Source of the DNA: Oenanthe sinensis
Taxonomy: Eukaryota; Streptophyta; Magnoliopsida; Apiales; Apiaceae
DNA length: 64,000 bases
Direction of reading: 5' to 3'
Assembly: GCA_028671895.1 (NCBI GenBank)
Contig: CM053794.1
Span: 40,626,501-40,690,500, forward strand
Positions 62,648-64,000 of the stretch are shown here, one piece after another. A model generated the notes under the pieces. It made no database searches. It was given only the letters and a program-made list of their open reading frames with translations, and was not told the origin of the DNA. Each line of letters starts with the position of its first letter. The stretch's first letter is position 1. The position numbers were made by a program, and so were the translations under genes.

Positions 62648-64000
62648 TTTTTTTTTTTTTGCCGAGAAGAAAATAGACTTTCATTACTTCAAATCTTTCT
62701 CAAGTACATGAATTATTTCTGGAGAGACTTCATTTGCCTTCCAAATGCGATCAGCTACAGAATAACTACAGCTTGCAAAAGCATGGGCTAGGTTATTCGC
62801 AGACCGCTTTACAAATTTAAGGGAAACCCCTTTGTTGTTTAACTCCTTTAGGAGGCTTCTGCATTCCTGAATCAGTACTCCAAAGTATGAGGACATTGAC
62901 GCACTACCTCGGATTGCTTGGAGAGCCACTAAACAATCCGTTTCAACTATTACATCCTTCATCTGTTTGTCTTTGATCCAACTCAGTGCTTCTCGAATCC
63001 CCATGGTTTCAGCACATTCTGGAGTAGTACATCCCTCTTTACAACTGGACCGTGCTTCTAGCAACTCTCCTTTGTGATTTCTTGCAGCGAACGCGAAACT
63101 GTATCGACTCGAAGCTTCAAAAACCGCGGCATCAGTATTAATCTTAGTCTTGTTTTCAGTTGGAGGAGACCAAAGCTCATCACCGTCATCTGGGTTTAAC
63201 AATCCCCATGACCTGTCGAAGAATCTGTCTTGAGCTTCTTTCCACTGACTAAGAGCCACTCTAGCTGAGTACACAGCTTCTTGCACTTCCATACTTTTCT
63301 GATTCCAAATTAAAGCGTTTCTGCAGTTCCAGATTGTCCAGCATAGCATAGCACCACTCTGCCGTTTAGTAGCATTCCACCCATCAAAAACAGTTAAGGA
63401 CCATTCTGTGAAAGAAATCTGAGTTGTATCATCTATACGAATACCAACTCCCTCCCAACATGACCTGGCAAAAGAGCATTCCAGAAATACATGACTCGTG
63501 CTCTCTGCTTCCATATTACATAGTGCACATACTACGTTGATCTCAACCTACTTTATACGTAGCATTTCTTTTGTTGGAAGACACCCCGTTATAGCACGCC
63601 ACATAAAGTTTTTGATCTTTGGGGGAATTGTTAGGCTCCACATTCGTTTCCAGAAACGGGTGTTACCACATTGATTCACCAGCGGCTTTGATTCTTGAAT
63701 GAGGATATATGCCGTCTTGACTGAAAAATTCCCAGACTTTTCCTTCCTCCAGTACCAGCTATCTTCGTTGTTGTCTGATAAAGGTGCAGCTAAAATAAGA
63801 TTGACATCCCTCTGGTTAAACAAATGCTTAACCAGCCCTTCATCCCATTGTCTTTCATTCGGAATCATCAGCATAGCCACTGTATGATCCTCTATGTCTG
63901 TACTCTCTGTTGTCACGTACGGGTTATCATTACTCGGCAACCACGGCTCATTTAAAATTTTCACCGAGCTTCCATCTCCCACCCTACGACCCAGGCCTTG
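62648..64000 (-). mobile_element. 3' part of a LINE retrotransposon: zinc-binding reverse transcriptase tail and RNase H
   Basis: This is the C-terminal part of a plant LINE ORF2, continuing past the right edge. From 64000 to 63548 it encodes the RT-associated segment (GDGSSVKILNEPWLP, then IPPKIKNFMWRAITGCLPT). An in-frame TAG follows at about 63548-63550. The frame then resumes with a zinc-knuckle-like CALCN...H...C region and an RNase H domain (NTDAAVFE, CAETMGIREAL, ETDCLVALQ, FVKRSANNLAHAFA), ending at 62684. An A-rich tail on the minus strand (T run at about 62650-62663) marks the 3' end. Apart from the single stop, 440 codons are open, so the insertion is fairly young. Confidence 0.88.

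Noticed and set aside
1..64000. Search for CRISPR arrays, operons, phage genes, tRNA and rRNA genes
   Set aside because: None were seen; the spliced genes and MITE content are those of a plant nuclear chromosome.

Overview
The window is nuclear DNA from a dicot plant. Genes are split by many AT-rich introns with GT-AG borders, intergenic DNA is AT-rich and full of MITE-type transposons, and the gene families are plant-specific. These include a malectin/LRR receptor kinase, TBL/DUF231 proteins, a class A4 heat-shock factor, EP1-type secreted lectin-like glycoproteins and CYP72A P450s. EP1 proteins were first described in carrot, so an asterid, possibly Apiaceae, is plausible, but I cannot fix the species. 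I placed exon borders by eye from splice signals and reading-frame continuity, so treat them as good to a few bases.

Layout. 1-3.2 kb: 5' part of organellar GatA (minus), with a 361-bp Mutator-like MITE just upstream of it. 4.1-16.1 kb: a complete 23-exon LRR-VIII-2 type receptor kinase (minus, about 1008 aa). 16.4-20.6 kb: intergenic, with a non-autonomous hAT element and Stowaway MITEs. 20.7-33.3 kb: a TBL (PC-esterase fold, probable polysaccharide O-acetyltransferase) array on the minus strand, made of one dead copy, an orphan last exon and two intact five-exon genes. 33.3-36.3 kb: intergenic with a possible plus-strand TBL relict. 36.3-38.1 kb: a six-exon alpha-crystallin (HSP20-like) gene (minus). 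41.5-43.2 kb: an HSFA4-type heat-shock factor (plus), head to head with the HSP20-like gene across about 3.4 kb. 43.3-49.2 kb: intergenic, with a strongly palindromic MITE. 49.3-53.1 kb: an EP1-like tandem pair, one dead and one intact. 54.0-61.6 kb: a CYP72A cluster with one dead copy, one small relict and one intact gene. 62.6-64 kb: the 3' end of a LINE retrotransposon (minus).

The theme is local tandem duplication followed by decay. Three multigene arrays (TBL, EP1, CYP72A) each keep intact members beside copies with readable lesions: frameshifts, lost splice donors and insertions. Two otherwise single-copy genes (GatA and the receptor kinase) carry small tandem duplications of part of an exon within an adjacent intron. 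I found no operon, CRISPR, phage or other prokaryotic system, and no clear tRNA or rRNA gene. The most novel material is the record of duplication and transposition, not a new biochemical system.
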